This document shows, piece after piece, positions 1 through 8,550 of a stretch of DNA of 36,618 nucleotides. A program made the translations under genes and the position numbers. This DNA is from an uncultured Prevotellaceae bacterium (GTDB lineage Bacteria; Bacteroidota; Bacteroidia; Bacteroidales; Bacteroidaceae). The notes under the pieces are model-generated. The model had not been told where the DNA came from. It made no database searches and saw nothing but the letters and a program-made list of their open reading frames with translations. The stretch spans positions 1 through 36,618 of the forward strand of contig CAMNCV010000093.1 of assembly GCA_946534585.1 (NCBI GenBank), read 5' to 3'. Every line of letters begins with the position of its first letter. Positions within the stretch are counted from its first letter, which is position 1.

Positions 1-499
1 CGTAATTATATCTTTTATCCGTGGAATAGATATATTTCCCTACAAAATTACTAAAAAAATATAAGAAAACAAGAAATATTTAAAAATATAACACAAAATA
101 CTGAATAGTTGTATTATTGCACCAATTTTTCTTGTTATATCTTTGACAATCGCTTGATCTTCATTCTTACTTAATGACCGTTATCTGCGTATTCTGTACT
201 GTTATCTTTGCCATATTGTCAGCAGTATTATCATTTAAACATATAATTACCACTTTAACTTTGCGGAGGATTGCGACGGATTAAACCAATTATATCTGTG
301 CTATCTGTGGGAAATACCTGACAACTCGTTTTTAATGAATACTGCAAGGTAGATTTGCATAGACATACTTTTACTAAGGAAAAAGTTAAAACATTATAAA
401 TATCAACACTTGTTTACTCAAATATTGTTGATATTTTGTAACTTTGCGGCAGAAAATTTTTCTTGGCAATGGCATCAACGTGATGCTATCACTCCGCAG
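1..499. other. AT-rich intergenic region and leader upstream of hflX
   Basis: No convincing gene is visible here. Two Bacteroidetes-type -7 boxes (TAACTTTG) lie on the + strand at 256-263 and 439-446, each followed by GC-richer sequence, so one or two transcripts could start here and run into hflX. Neither has a strong TTTG -33 box. The reading frame open from 410 begins upstream of the second promoter box and resembles no known protein. Confidence 0.5.
413..446 (+). promoter_or_regulatory. Putative sigma-ABfr promoter for hflX
   Basis: TAACTTTG at 439-446 matches the Bacteroidetes -7 consensus TAnnTTTG. The best -33 candidate is TTTA at 413-416, 22 nt upstream, which is a weak match. The implied start site near 453 gives a leader of about 140 nt before the hflX start. 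Confidence 0.45.
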
Positions 500-598
500 A
501 TGGTGGAAATAGTCGCTCGTGAAGGCCACGACAGGGATACCGCTTCGTCGATTCGGTGTTCCGTATATGGATTAAAGAGAAAATATTATAAGCATTGA
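500..598 (+). CDS. Possible 32-residue leader ORF overlapping the hflX start
   Basis: An ATG at 500 opens a frame that ends with TGA at 596-598. The first two bases of that stop codon are also the last two of the hflX TTG start at 595-597, giving a TTGA stop/start overlap. The peptide is basic at its C-terminus and unlike any family I recognise. It could couple translation to hflX, or simply be leader sequence that happens to be open. Nothing but the overlap supports it. Confidence 0.2.
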   Translation: MVEIVAREGHDRDTASSIRCSVYGLKRKYYKH

Positions 599-1929
599 AG
601 GAATTTGTAATATCCGAAGCACGTGCCGAAACGGCTGTGCTCGTGGGACTGATAACGCCTCAGCAGGACGAGGCTAAGACAAAAGAGTATCTTGACGAAC
701 TGGAGTTTCTGGCCGATACGGCCGGTGCCGTGACCGTGAAGCGTTTCACGCAAAGGGTCAACGGACCAAGCAGCGTGACTTATGTTGGCAGCGGAAAACT
801 ACAGGAGATTCGCCAATATATCGAGGAGCAAGAGAAGATATACGATGACTGGCGCGACGACGAGCAGGAAATGCTGCGCTACGAGATGGAAGGACTGACA
901 CCGCCGCAGCCCGTGGGCATGGTAATCTTCGATGATGAACTTTCGGCTAAGCAGATGCGCAATATCGAGGCGGAACTGAAGGTGAAAATCCTCGACCGTA
1001 CGAGCCTCATACTCGACATCTTTGCCATGCGTGCGCAAACTGCCAACGCTAAGACGCAGGTAGAACTGGCGCAATATCGCTATATGCTGCCGCGATTGCA
1101 GCGTCTGTGGACGCACCTTGAGCGTCAGGGTGGCGGCTCCGGCAGCGGTGGCGGCAAGGGTTCGGTAGGATTGCGCGGCCCTGGCGAGACGCAGCTTGAG
1201 ATGGACCGACGCATAATCCTCAACCGAATGTCGCTGCTCAAGGAGAGATTGGCAGAGATTGACAAGCAGAAGACTACGCAAAGGAAAAACCGTGGCCGAC
1301 TGATTCGCGTGGCTCTGGTGGGCTATACCAACGTGGGTAAGTCAACGATAATGAATATGCTGGCCAAGAGCGAAGTGTTTGCAGAGAACAAACTCTTTGC
1401 CACGCTCGACACTACGGTGCGCAAGGTGGTCATAGAGAACCTGCCATTCCTCTTGGCTGACACCGTAGGCTTTATAAGGAAACTGCCTACCGACCTCGTC
1501 GATTCCTTTAAGTCAACGCTGGATGAAACTCGCGAGGCCGACCTGTTGCTACACGTCGTGGATATCTCTCATCCCGATTTCGAGGAACAGATAAAGGTGG
1601 TGGAGAAGACATTGGCTGACCTTGGCTGTGCTGACAAGCCTTCTATGATTGTATTCAATAAGATTGATGCCTACACATGGACTGAGAAAGACGAGGATGA
1701 CCTCACGCCTGTGAAGAAGCATGAGGTGTCACTCGATGACCTGCGACGCACATGGATGGCGCGAATTAGTGAGGATAAGAGCATCAACAATCTGGGATGT
1801 ATCTTCATTTCGGCTAAGCAAAAGCAGAATATTGAAGAGTTTCGTGACACTATATATAAGAAGGTACGCGAACTCCACGTACAGAAATATCCCTACAACG
1901 ACTTCCTTTGGTACAACGCTGAGGAATAG
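595..1929 (+). CDS. hflX: GTPase HflX
   Basis: This is a 444-residue ribosome-associated GTPase of the Obg-HflX family. In characterised bacteria HflX binds the 50S subunit and splits stalled or heat-damaged 70S ribosomes. The HflX N-terminal domain is followed by a helical region, a glycine-rich stretch near 180-195 leading into the conserved GLRGPGETQLE segment, and the G domain. The G domain has G1 GYTNVGKS (about 243-250), G3 DTVGF, G4 NKID and a SAK G5. The start is TTG at 595: an in-frame stop lies just upstream (589-591), and the protein begins MKEFVISEA, as expected for Bacteroidales HflX, so a later start would cut conserved sequence. It converges on the GH2 gene across a strong hairpin. 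Confidence 0.95.
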   Translation: MKEFVISEARAETAVLVGLITPQQDEAKTKEYLDELEFLADTAGAVTVKRFTQRVNGPSSVTYVGSGKLQEIRQYIEEQEKIYDDWRDDEQEMLRYEMEGLTPPQPVGMVIFDDELSAKQMRNIEAELKVKILDRTSLILDIFAMRAQTANAKTQVELAQYRYMLPRLQRLWTHLERQGGGSGSGGGKGSVGLRGPGETQLEMDRRIILNRMSLLKERLAEIDKQKTTQRKNRGRLIRVALVGYTNVGKSTIMNMLAKSEVFAENKLFATLDTTVRKVVIENLPFLLADTVGFIRKLPTDLVDSFKSTLDETREADLLLHVVDISHPDFEEQIKVVEKTLADLGCADKPSMIVFNKIDAYTWTEKDEDDLTPVKKHEVSLDDLRRTWMARISEDKSINNLGCIFISAKQKQNIEEFRDTIYKKVRELHVQKYPYNDFLWYNAEE

Positions 1930-1958
1930 TCGCACACCAATCGGCTGCCGTACAGCAT

Positions 1959-2012
1959 AAAAAAAGACAACGCTGGTTTACTCAGTCCTTATCTGAGAAA
2001 CCAGCGTTGTCT
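1959..2012 (-). terminator. Intrinsic terminator between hflX and GH2
   Basis: A near-perfect 20-bp stem runs from 1965 to 2012 (AGACAACGCTGGTTT and CTCAG pairing with CTGAG and AAACCAGCGTTGTCT, one bulged A at 1980). A run of A before it on the + strand (1959-1965) reads as a U tract on the minus strand, so it fits best as the terminator of the GH2 gene. It may also stop hflX transcripts, though no T run follows on the + strand. Confidence 0.85.
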
Positions 2013-2030
2013 GTGTCAATTATAGTGTTG

Positions 2031-4436
2031 TCAGCGGTTATTCACCGTCATTTTTATCTTAGCCGACTTCAATCCCGGGCATTCCGCTGTCACAACAGCC
2101 TCACCGCCGTCGATGCCAGAGCGCAATATTGCAAGCACTGAACCCTTATAGAGATGGCGGTGGTCCACCTTGTTGAGCTCATCACTGCGGTTGTCGCCGC
2201 TGCTCATGGCAAGAAGCGTAGCCGCCTTGCTGTTCAGTGTGACCTTTACGTCACCCGTAGCTGTCTGCACTCGACGCCCCTTTGCGTCAACTGCATAGAT
2301 GCGCAGGTGCTGCAAGTCCTGTCCGTCAGCCTTCCAGTTGACATTGTCGGCTTCTATCTTCAGTGCTACGGGCTTACCCGTGGTCTCAATTCTGTGGCGC
2401 GCCACGACCTTACCAGCGGTGCGTGCCACTGCCTCGCAGTAGCCTGGCTGGTATTCTATATTCTCCCAACGTATCTGGTTACGCAGCTTTGCCGAACTGC
2501 GATCGTTCTTCTTCACCCCCTGACTCTTGCCATTGACGAAGAGTTCCACTTCATCAGCATTGGTGTATGTGGTGATATCAAAACGCTGTCCTGCCGTGCG
2601 GTTCCAGTGGTCGCTCTGTCCATCGTTGCCCGTCTGTACACCATTCCACATCATATCACCCTTTGAATCAGTCACTGCGATATGCACCAGAGGCTCTTCC
2701 TCCTTAAAGAACGAGCGCATATAGTAAGCCTTGGGCTTCGGTTCGAGTGCAATGTCAAACACACCCTGCTCCCATCCCTTGGCAGGCCAGCCCTGGCTTT
2801 CTCCAAGATAGTCGATGGCACCCCAATATGCAAGGCCTATCACCTTGTCGAGATTCATGGCATAGTAGTTCTCGCCCATAGCCGAGACAGAGGCTTCTGA
2901 CTGGTAGAATGTCATCCAAGGGAAGCGACGGCCGTCACCAGGGAAGTACATATAGCGGTAGTTGTAGGCCTGGACATCGGTCTGCATGGCGAGGTCACAC
3001 GGCAGGGAGTCCGTCTCCCAGTTACGATAGCGCGGGTGCATTGCCACGGTCACCTTACGCGTTGAGTCATAACGATGCACGAGCGTGCGCATAAGTTTGA
3101 ACTGTGTCACGCCCCAGTCGTTGAAAGGCTGGTCGTTATACGACTGCAATTCGTTGCCCATTGACCACATTACCACCGACGGATGGTTGCGGTCGCGCTG
3201 TATAAACTCAGCCAACTGCTGCATCCAAAGTTCAGAAAAGTGCTTGCGCCCTGCACCTACGTACTGGTCGTTCCACTTGTCGTAAAGCTCGTCAACGATA
3301 AGAATACCCAGTTCATCACACAGGTCAAGGAATGACTCCGAGTATGGATTATGCGACGTACGTATATGGTTCATACCCCATTCTTTCATCAATCGTATGC
3401 GTTTCTCTATTGCTCGCGGATAAGCGGCTGCGCCCAGTGCGCCGAGGGTGTGATGGTTAGCATAGCCTTTCAGCAACACTTTCTTGCCATTTAGTTTCAA
3501 TCCGTAGTCAGGTCCCAGCTCAATCGTGCGTACACCGAAACGGCTCTGCGTCTCATCTGCCACACTGCCGTCTTCCTTATACAGCGTGACCTTTGCCGTA
3601 TAGAGGTTCGGATGCTCACAATCCCACAGCTTTGCATCAGTCAGCGTAACGGCAGGGAACTGCAGTTCCTGCCCCTGACTGTAGTTACGGTTGCGTTTCA
3701 GGTCGTGCTCTTCATCACTTACTACCGTGCCATCGGGTGCGATTATGGTGAGACGCATCTTCACTGAGGATTGCTTCGTGCGACACTGCACATTGGCCGT
3801 GACGCTGACTTCCTTGTTATCCTTCGTGGTAATATAGAGAGGATGGCGCAAGAAGTACACCTGCGGGTCTGTATATATGAGCGTAACGTCGCGGAACAGT
3901 CCGCCTCCGGTGTACCAGCGTGAAGCTTTCGGATTGCCAGTATCGCAGCGCACGGCAATGATATTGTCCTCGCCATAGCGCAAATCCTTCGTTATGTCAA
4001 TCTCAAAACCCACATATCCATAATCGGTTCCGCCGATGCGCTTACCATTGAGGTACACGTCAGCAACGTACATTATACCTTGAAAGTCGAGGAGTACACG
4101 ACGACCTTTCTTTTCCACTGAGGGCGTAATGGCCTTTACGTACCATCCTTCGCCCATTTCCTTAAAGCCACGCGCTGACAAGCGACTCTTGATATTAGCT
4201 CCGGCATCGGAGTTGTCGGGCCTCTCACTGGCATCAGGAGCCACCCATGGTTGCTCTATCTGAAAGTCATGAGGCACGTCTATGCGCTGCCAGTCGCTGG
4301 TTTGTTCACGCGTAACGGTTGGTTCAGACGGTCCGAATTTGAAACGCCAGTCACGGTTAAGATTGACGATTTCGCGCCCTTCGGCCATGCCTGAGAGCGT
4401 CATAAAAGCAAAAATTACTGCAAGGGTTAGTCTCAT
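2031..4436 (-). CDS. Secreted glycoside hydrolase family 2 (beta-galactosidase-like)
   Basis: An 801-residue exported beta-glycosidase. After a signal peptide (cleavage near 19-20) come the GH2 sugar-binding jelly-roll domain (about 22-190), an immunoglobulin-like domain (about 195-305) and the TIM barrel (about 306-590). The C-terminal part resembles DUF4982, with the segment NADEVELFVNGKSQG, followed by a GH2 C5-like Ig domain. The acid/base Glu is probably E429 in SMGNEL and the nucleophile E514 in YQSEAS. The architecture is typical of Bacteroidetes periplasmic beta-galactosidases in polysaccharide utilisation, but substrate (galactoside, glucuronide or other) cannot be fixed from motifs. 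No SusC/SusD genes adjoin it. The nucleotidyltransferase stop lies 102 nt upstream, with no clear sigma-ABfr promoter between. Confidence 0.9.
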   Translation of the reverse strand: MRLTLAVIFAFMTLSGMAEGREIVNLNRDWRFKFGPSEPTVTREQTSDWQRIDVPHDFQIEQPWVAPDASERPDNSDAGANIKSRLSARGFKEMGEGWYVKAITPSVEKKGRRVLLDFQGIMYVADVYLNGKRIGGTDYGYVGFEIDITKDLRYGEDNIIAVRCDTGNPKASRWYTGGGLFRDVTLIYTDPQVYFLRHPLYITTKDNKEVSVTANVQCRTKQSSVKMRLTIIAPDGTVVSDEEHDLKRNRNYSQGQELQFPAVTLTDAKLWDCEHPNLYTAKVTLYKEDGSVADETQSRFGVRTIELGPDYGLKLNGKKVLLKGYANHHTLGALGAAAYPRAIEKRIRLMKEWGMNHIRTSHNPYSESFLDLCDELGILIVDELYDKWNDQYVGAGRKHFSELWMQQLAEFIQRDRNHPSVVMWSMGNELQSYNDQPFNDWGVTQFKLMRTLVHRYDSTRKVTVAMHPRYRNWETDSLPCDLAMQTDVQAYNYRYMYFPGDGRRFPWMTFYQSEASVSAMGENYYAMNLDKVIGLAYWGAIDYLGESQGWPAKGWEQGVFDIALEPKPKAYYMRSFFKEEEPLVHIAVTDSKGDMMWNGVQTGNDGQSDHWNRTAGQRFDITTYTNADEVELFVNGKSQGVKKNDRSSAKLRNQIRWENIEYQPGYCEAVARTAGKVVARHRIETTGKPVALKIEADNVNWKADGQDLQHLRIYAVDAKGRRVQTATGDVKVTLNSKAATLLAMSSGDNRSDELNKVDHRHLYKGSVLAILRSGIDGGEAVVTAECPGLKSAKIKMTVNNR

Positions 4437-4538
4437 CTTTGTAGTTAGTTTCTTATCAAAATATTAGTATCATGCTGTTATCACGTCGCTATCATGCTTT
4501 GCAGTGCATCCTACTGCCGCAACATTGCAATCATTCAT

Positions 4539-5273
4539 TCAGAAAAGGCGTGCCGGTATCTTGTCACGTGCATTCTCAAAATCCTCTACAGTGTCGAGCT
4601 CACACGAGAAACATTCACTGACATCTATCACCTTGTAAGTATGTCCCTGCGGTATCAGACGCTCAAATGCGAGTTCGTAGAACTTATTCTCAAGGTGTTC
4701 CTCATTCATCATCACCCCAAGTTCCTTGTATAATGCAGTGGAATAGTCTGCTCCAATCTTCTCTATGCCAAGGCTTTCACCTACTGCCGCAGCAGGGTCA
4801 CAGGTCTTGCTTATCTCCGTGATACTGCCATCAGCAGTCGTCACCACCTTCATTTCTTCCTCACCCAGTTCATGACGTATAAGCGTAAGCACGTTGTCAG
4901 AACTCTCTGCCACTACGCGCTGTACTATCTCAGGGTCATACACCAAATCGCTGTCGAGCAGCAGGAATTTCTGTCCATCGACTGCCGGACGTGCCAGCCA
5001 TAGCGAATAGATGTTGTTGGTAGAGTCATAGACATCGTTGTGGATAAATTCCACGTTAATCTTATCAGTGTAGTGCTCACTAACGAACTGCTCTATCTGC
5101 TCATGCAGATAGCCCGTAACGATGACGAAATCACGCACTCCTGCTTTCATCAACGCATCAATGGAGCGTTGCAAAAGAGAGCGTCCGCCTATCTTCAGCA
5201 GGCATTTCGGCGTATGTTCGGTAAGTGGGCGCAGGCGTGATGCCGTGCCGGCTGCAAGGATTACTGCTTTCAT
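4539..5273 (-). CDS. Nucleotidyltransferase (sugar-phosphate / phosphocholine-type)
   Basis: A 244-residue NTP_transferase-family protein with the N-terminal signature LAAGTASRLRPLT followed by PKCLLKIGG, and a metal-binding DSD in LLLDSDLVYD near residue 100. The length fits single-domain cytidylyl/uridylyltransferases such as LicC (CTP:phosphocholine cytidylyltransferase) rather than the longer RmlA or GalU enzymes. It is probably cytosolic and would activate a phosphorylated small molecule as an NDP or CDP derivative. The gene lies 155 nt downstream of a HisC/CobD-like PLP enzyme on the same strand, which suggests that enzyme supplies its substrate. The substrate itself is not determinable here. 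Confidence 0.85.
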   Translation of the reverse strand: MKAVILAAGTASRLRPLTEHTPKCLLKIGGRSLLQRSIDALMKAGVRDFVIVTGYLHEQIEQFVSEHYTDKINVEFIHNDVYDSTNNIYSLWLARPAVDGQKFLLLDSDLVYDPEIVQRVVAESSDNVLTLIRHELGEEEMKVVTTADGSITEISKTCDPAAAVGESLGIEKIGADYSTALYKELGVMMNEEHLENKFYELAFERLIPQGHTYKVIDVSECFSCELDTVEDFENARDKIPARLF

Positions 5274-5428
5274 GAGAATGGTAGGATTTTAAATTGGGGA
5301 TTCTAAAGATTGAAAGGTTAAGGTGTTGTAAGATTGAAAAGTAGAAAAAAATAAAAAGTACGATTACGATTTCACAATCCACATCAGCTTGTTACGTAAT
5401 CATACTTTCTATTCTCCGTTCTTATTTC

Positions 5429-6463
5429 TTACTTTTCATATACTTTCTTTATCGTATCGACCACGGTCTGTATCTGCTCTTTGCGACCAAGCGTGATGCG
5501 AAGGCAGTCTTCCAGCCCCTTGTCTGTCATGAACTTAATCTTATACTGCTGTTCTGCAAGTGCCTTCTGCAAGTTCTCCTTTATCTCCGTAGGGTACTTA
5601 ATAAGTATGAAGTTGGCAACACTCTTGTAAACTTTGAAGCCTGGCAGCGAACCGAGTTCCTTCTTGAACAGCTGACGATCCCACTCCATGTCATCAGCTA
5701 CCTGACGGTAGTGGGCATCGCTATCGAGTGCAGCGAGTGCCACGGTCTCAGAGAAGCGGTTGTAACCCAGGTATTTGTTTACATAGCTGAGGAACTGTTC
5801 ATGGCCTTTTCCTATGAAACCGAAACCGCAGCGCAGTCCTGGCAGACCATAGAACTTAGAGAATGTGCGCGATATAATGAGATTAGAGTATTTATTCACC
5901 AATGGCGCAATATAGTCTGTATCGGTAGATATGAAGCTGGCATAAGCCTCATCAATGAGCACCATCGTGTCAGAAGGTATATTCTCCATTATGCGTCCCG
6001 TCTCTTCAGGAGTCAGACCATTACCCGTAGGATTGTTTGGTGATGCGATAAGGAGCATACGTGGATGCACACGATTGGCATATTCTATCACCTCGTCGAT
6101 ATCATAGGCAAAGGTATCTTCCTGCTTGTGGAGCGGATACATCTCAAACGTACCACCGCACTCTGATGCTACGCGGTTGTAATACCACCATGAAAATTCT
6201 GGTATCAGTATCTTCTTATTATCGCCTTTCATCAGGAAGTAATGGATGGCGTTCTTCAGCATATCCTCACCGCCATACGTAAGCAGTACTTGCTCCTCAG
6301 GCACTCCATATATCTCACTGATACGAACGGATATAACGCTCTTCTTTCCCTCGTCGTATATGCGGGTATAGAAGCACAGTGTCTGTGGGTCAAAGTTCTT
6401 TATTGCCTCGACGACTTTAGCTGAAGGCTGGAAGTTAAACTCGTTTCTGTCTAAAAAGTTCAT
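5429..6463 (-). CDS. PLP-dependent class I/II aminotransferase (HisC/CobD-like)
   Basis: A 344-residue fold-type I PLP enzyme close to histidinol-phosphate aminotransferase and threonine-phosphate decarboxylase. Visible features are SPNNPTG (N144), DEAY (D171), the Schiff-base lysine K203 in SRTFSKFYG and the carboxylate-binding R211 in GLPGLRCGFG. No other histidine genes are nearby, so a role in histidine synthesis is not supported by context. Pairing with a nucleotidyltransferase suggests making an amino-alcohol or amino-phosphonate head group that is then activated. A sigma-ABfr promoter lies just upstream, so it probably heads a unit with the nucleotidyltransferase. Confidence 0.85.
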   Translation of the reverse strand: MNFLDRNEFNFQPSAKVVEAIKNFDPQTLCFYTRIYDEGKKSVISVRISEIYGVPEEQVLLTYGGEDMLKNAIHYFLMKGDNKKILIPEFSWWYYNRVASECGGTFEMYPLHKQEDTFAYDIDEVIEYANRVHPRMLLIASPNNPTGNGLTPEETGRIMENIPSDTMVLIDEAYASFISTDTDYIAPLVNKYSNLIISRTFSKFYGLPGLRCGFGFIGKGHEQFLSYVNKYLGYNRFSETVALAALDSDAHYRQVADDMEWDRQLFKKELGSLPGFKVYKSVANFILIKYPTEIKENLQKALAEQQYKIKFMTDKGLEDCLRITLGRKEQIQTVVDTIKKVYEK

Positions 6464-6502
6464 TCTTAGTATGTTCGTTTTCTTATTTTCACTAAAATCT
6501 CG

Positions 6503-6534
6503 GCAAAGTTAGTAATAAATAATGAGATACGCAA
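6503..6534 (-). promoter_or_regulatory. Sigma-ABfr promoter of the aminotransferase gene
   Basis: Read on the minus strand, TAACTTTGC (complement of 6503-6511) is a full -7 match. A TTG -33 core sits at 6532-6534, about 20 nt further upstream. The start site would be near 6496, giving a leader of roughly 33 nt before the ATG at 6463. Confidence 0.65.
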
Positions 6535-6633
6535 GAAAACTATGTTTAAAAAACACAAAATGGCACTTATTTGACAATAAACATTTCCTATATGACGAAG
6601 GAGCGACTTTTACATGCGTTTCCCTCTTTCATT

Positions 6634-8550
6634 TCATACTATTGTTTGATTGAGCGTATCAACATATTCGAGCAGACGGCGATAGAACTGGCTATGACTG
6701 AGTGTCTCTCTATTGCCAAAGATAAGCAGTTTCATGCGCGCTCGGGTCATTGCCACGTTCATACGACGCAAGTCAGAGAGGAAGCCTATCTGCCCATGTT
6801 CATTGCTTCTGACGAGTGATATGAGTATGATGTCGCGCTCCTGCCCCTGGAAGCCATCGACCGTACCGACGCTAATCAAATGGCGTACGCGGCGGAATTC
6901 CTCCCTACGGCGTATCTGCTGACGCAGATAGTGCGTCTGTACGCGGTATGGTGAGATTATGCCTACGTCGATGCGCTCCTCTATGAAACGCTGCAGTCCA
7001 ATCTTATTGATATAACCTTGCAGGTGCAGTAACAGCAGGTCAGCCTCTGCTTTATTGATACGGCCGTGGTTATCGCCTACATATTGCTCCGGTTCCTCAC
7101 TATCAACCCACACGATGGGTGTCTCATAGTCGAGTACGGAACGATGACGCACACTGGGGTCTGACTGTACTTTCCCGTCGTAGAACCACTCTGACGAGAA
7201 GCGCATGATGGCATCATTCATGCGATACTGCACCCCGAGCAACGTAACGCACGAGGGTTGCTGCTCCACTATGCGCTCCATCAGCGTGCGACCGAGCCCC
7301 TGACGCATGGCATCATAGCATTTTACCGTTGGCGGCAACTGCTGGTGGTCGCCTGCCAACACCACCCTGCCGGCTCTGCGTATTGCTATCCAGCAGGCTG
7401 GCTCAAGCGCCTGTGCGGCCTCGTCGATAAAAAGTGTGGAGAATTTCTGCCCTACCATAAGTTTGTTGGCTGCTCCAACAAGGGTACACGCCACCACGCG
7501 AGCCTCATTGAAAAGGTCGGAATTTATCCGCATCTCCAGCTCACGGGCACGATCACGCAAGCGTGCCACCTTCTGATGTCTGTTAGCTGTGCGCTCCTGA
7601 TGCACCTTACGGATGTCGCGACGCACCGCCCACAGTTCGGGATAGTCTGGATGCGCCTCGAATTTCCTTTCGTATGTAAACGACAACATCTTATCATTCA
7701 CACGCGTAGGGTTGCCTATTCGCAATACTGGCACGCCATGATCAATGAGTTTTTCGGATATCCAATCAACAGCCATGTTGCTCTGTGCGCAAACAAGCAC
7801 CTGCGTCTCGCGCCGCAGTGTTTCGTATATAGCCTCCACAAGCGTGGTGGTCTTGCCTGTCCCTGGTGGTCCATGAACTACTGCAACGTCTTTTGCCTTC
7901 AAGACCTCGTTGACGGCTCTCTCCTGCGTGGGATTGAGCCAAGGGAACGACATGGTCGGAATGGTATATGTACGTGGCTGCTGCAACCCGCTGAACACGC
8001 GAAGCAACTCTTGCATACGTTTTCCCTTACCATTGGCTACGTCGTCAAGTGCATGGGTCATAGCACGGTAACTGGTCTCGTCAAAGTACAGTTGCAAGCC
8101 AAGGCGTGTCGTCGTACTTATCTCAGCGATACATTCTACAGTTGGTACTGTGACCACCATGCGGTTGCCATCGACATAGCTTATTGTGGAAGTAAACGAC
8201 ATATATTTCGTCTTCCCGTCTTTACTCTCCGATGGTTGGAAAAACTGTATCGGCTTTCCGTATTCAAGTAGTGAGTCGCCATCATACTCATTGCTTTCTT
8301 CTTCCTCCCCCACTCTGCCACCGGCACTATCTCTTTTTCGCTCCGCCGCCTTGTAAATCTCTACCACAAGCTGATTGAGGGAATTATAATATGACCGCCC
8401 TACCGTCACTGGAAACCAGCAGATGCCGCGCCGTATCTTTCTCTCTACTGGCATCTTCTCTGACTGCAGGCGATATTCCTCACACTCTGCTTCCTGCTCC
8501 ATGAGCAGCAGTTGCTTCAATCGTTGTATGTATAATGTTGGATTTTGCAT
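6634..8550 (-). CDS. SF1 helicase, UPF1/IGHMBP2 (DNA2/NAM7)-like
   Basis: A 638-residue superfamily 1B-type helicase. Motifs in order: Walker A VHGPPGTGKTTTL, motif II LFIDEAAQA, motif III LAGDHQQLPPT, motif V VGTVDGFQGQERD and motif VI NVAMTRARMKLL. The N-terminal 200 residues resemble the oligonucleotide-binding region of SMUBP-2-like proteins. It should unwind DNA or RNA with ATP; the cellular role of these bacterial homologues is not well settled. The ATG immediately follows the TAA of the TatD gene with no spacer, so the two are probably translationally coupled in one operon. Confidence 0.93.
   Translation of the reverse strand: MQNPTLYIQRLKQLLLMEQEAECEEYRLQSEKMPVERKIRRGICWFPVTVGRSYYNSLNQLVVEIYKAAERKRDSAGGRVGEEEESNEYDGDSLLEYGKPIQFFQPSESKDGKTKYMSFTSTISYVDGNRMVVTVPTVECIAEISTTTRLGLQLYFDETSYRAMTHALDDVANGKGKRMQELLRVFSGLQQPRTYTIPTMSFPWLNPTQERAVNEVLKAKDVAVVHGPPGTGKTTTLVEAIYETLRRETQVLVCAQSNMAVDWISEKLIDHGVPVLRIGNPTRVNDKMLSFTYERKFEAHPDYPELWAVRRDIRKVHQERTANRHQKVARLRDRARELEMRINSDLFNEARVVACTLVGAANKLMVGQKFSTLFIDEAAQALEPACWIAIRRAGRVVLAGDHQQLPPTVKCYDAMRQGLGRTLMERIVEQQPSCVTLLGVQYRMNDAIMRFSSEWFYDGKVQSDPSVRHRSVLDYETPIVWVDSEEPEQYVGDNHGRINKAEADLLLLHLQGYINKIGLQRFIEERIDVGIISPYRVQTHYLRQQIRRREEFRRVRHLISVGTVDGFQGQERDIILISLVRSNEHGQIGFLSDLRRMNVAMTRARMKLLIFGNRETLSHSQFYRRLLEYVDTLNQTIV

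Noticed and set aside
410..598. 62-codon ORF upstream of hflX
   Set aside because: It begins upstream of the -7 promoter box at 439-446, so the full frame would not be transcribed from it. Only the part from ATG 500 is kept, as a weak leader ORF.
2031..4436. Polysaccharide utilisation locus
   Set aside because: Several secreted glycosidases are present but there are no SusC/SusD pairs or hybrid two-component/ECF regulators in the window, so the genes are scattered rather than a classical PUL.
4539..6463. Assignment of the pair as histidine biosynthesis or as PntC-type phosphonate genes
   Set aside because: No other his genes and no phosphoenolpyruvate mutase or phosphonopyruvate decarboxylase gene lie in the window, and the PLP enzyme is HisC/CobD-like rather than PhnW-like.
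7258..8271. 337-codon plus-strand ORF
   Set aside because: Antisense to the SF1 helicase, which shows all helicase motifs; no start signal or family resemblance.
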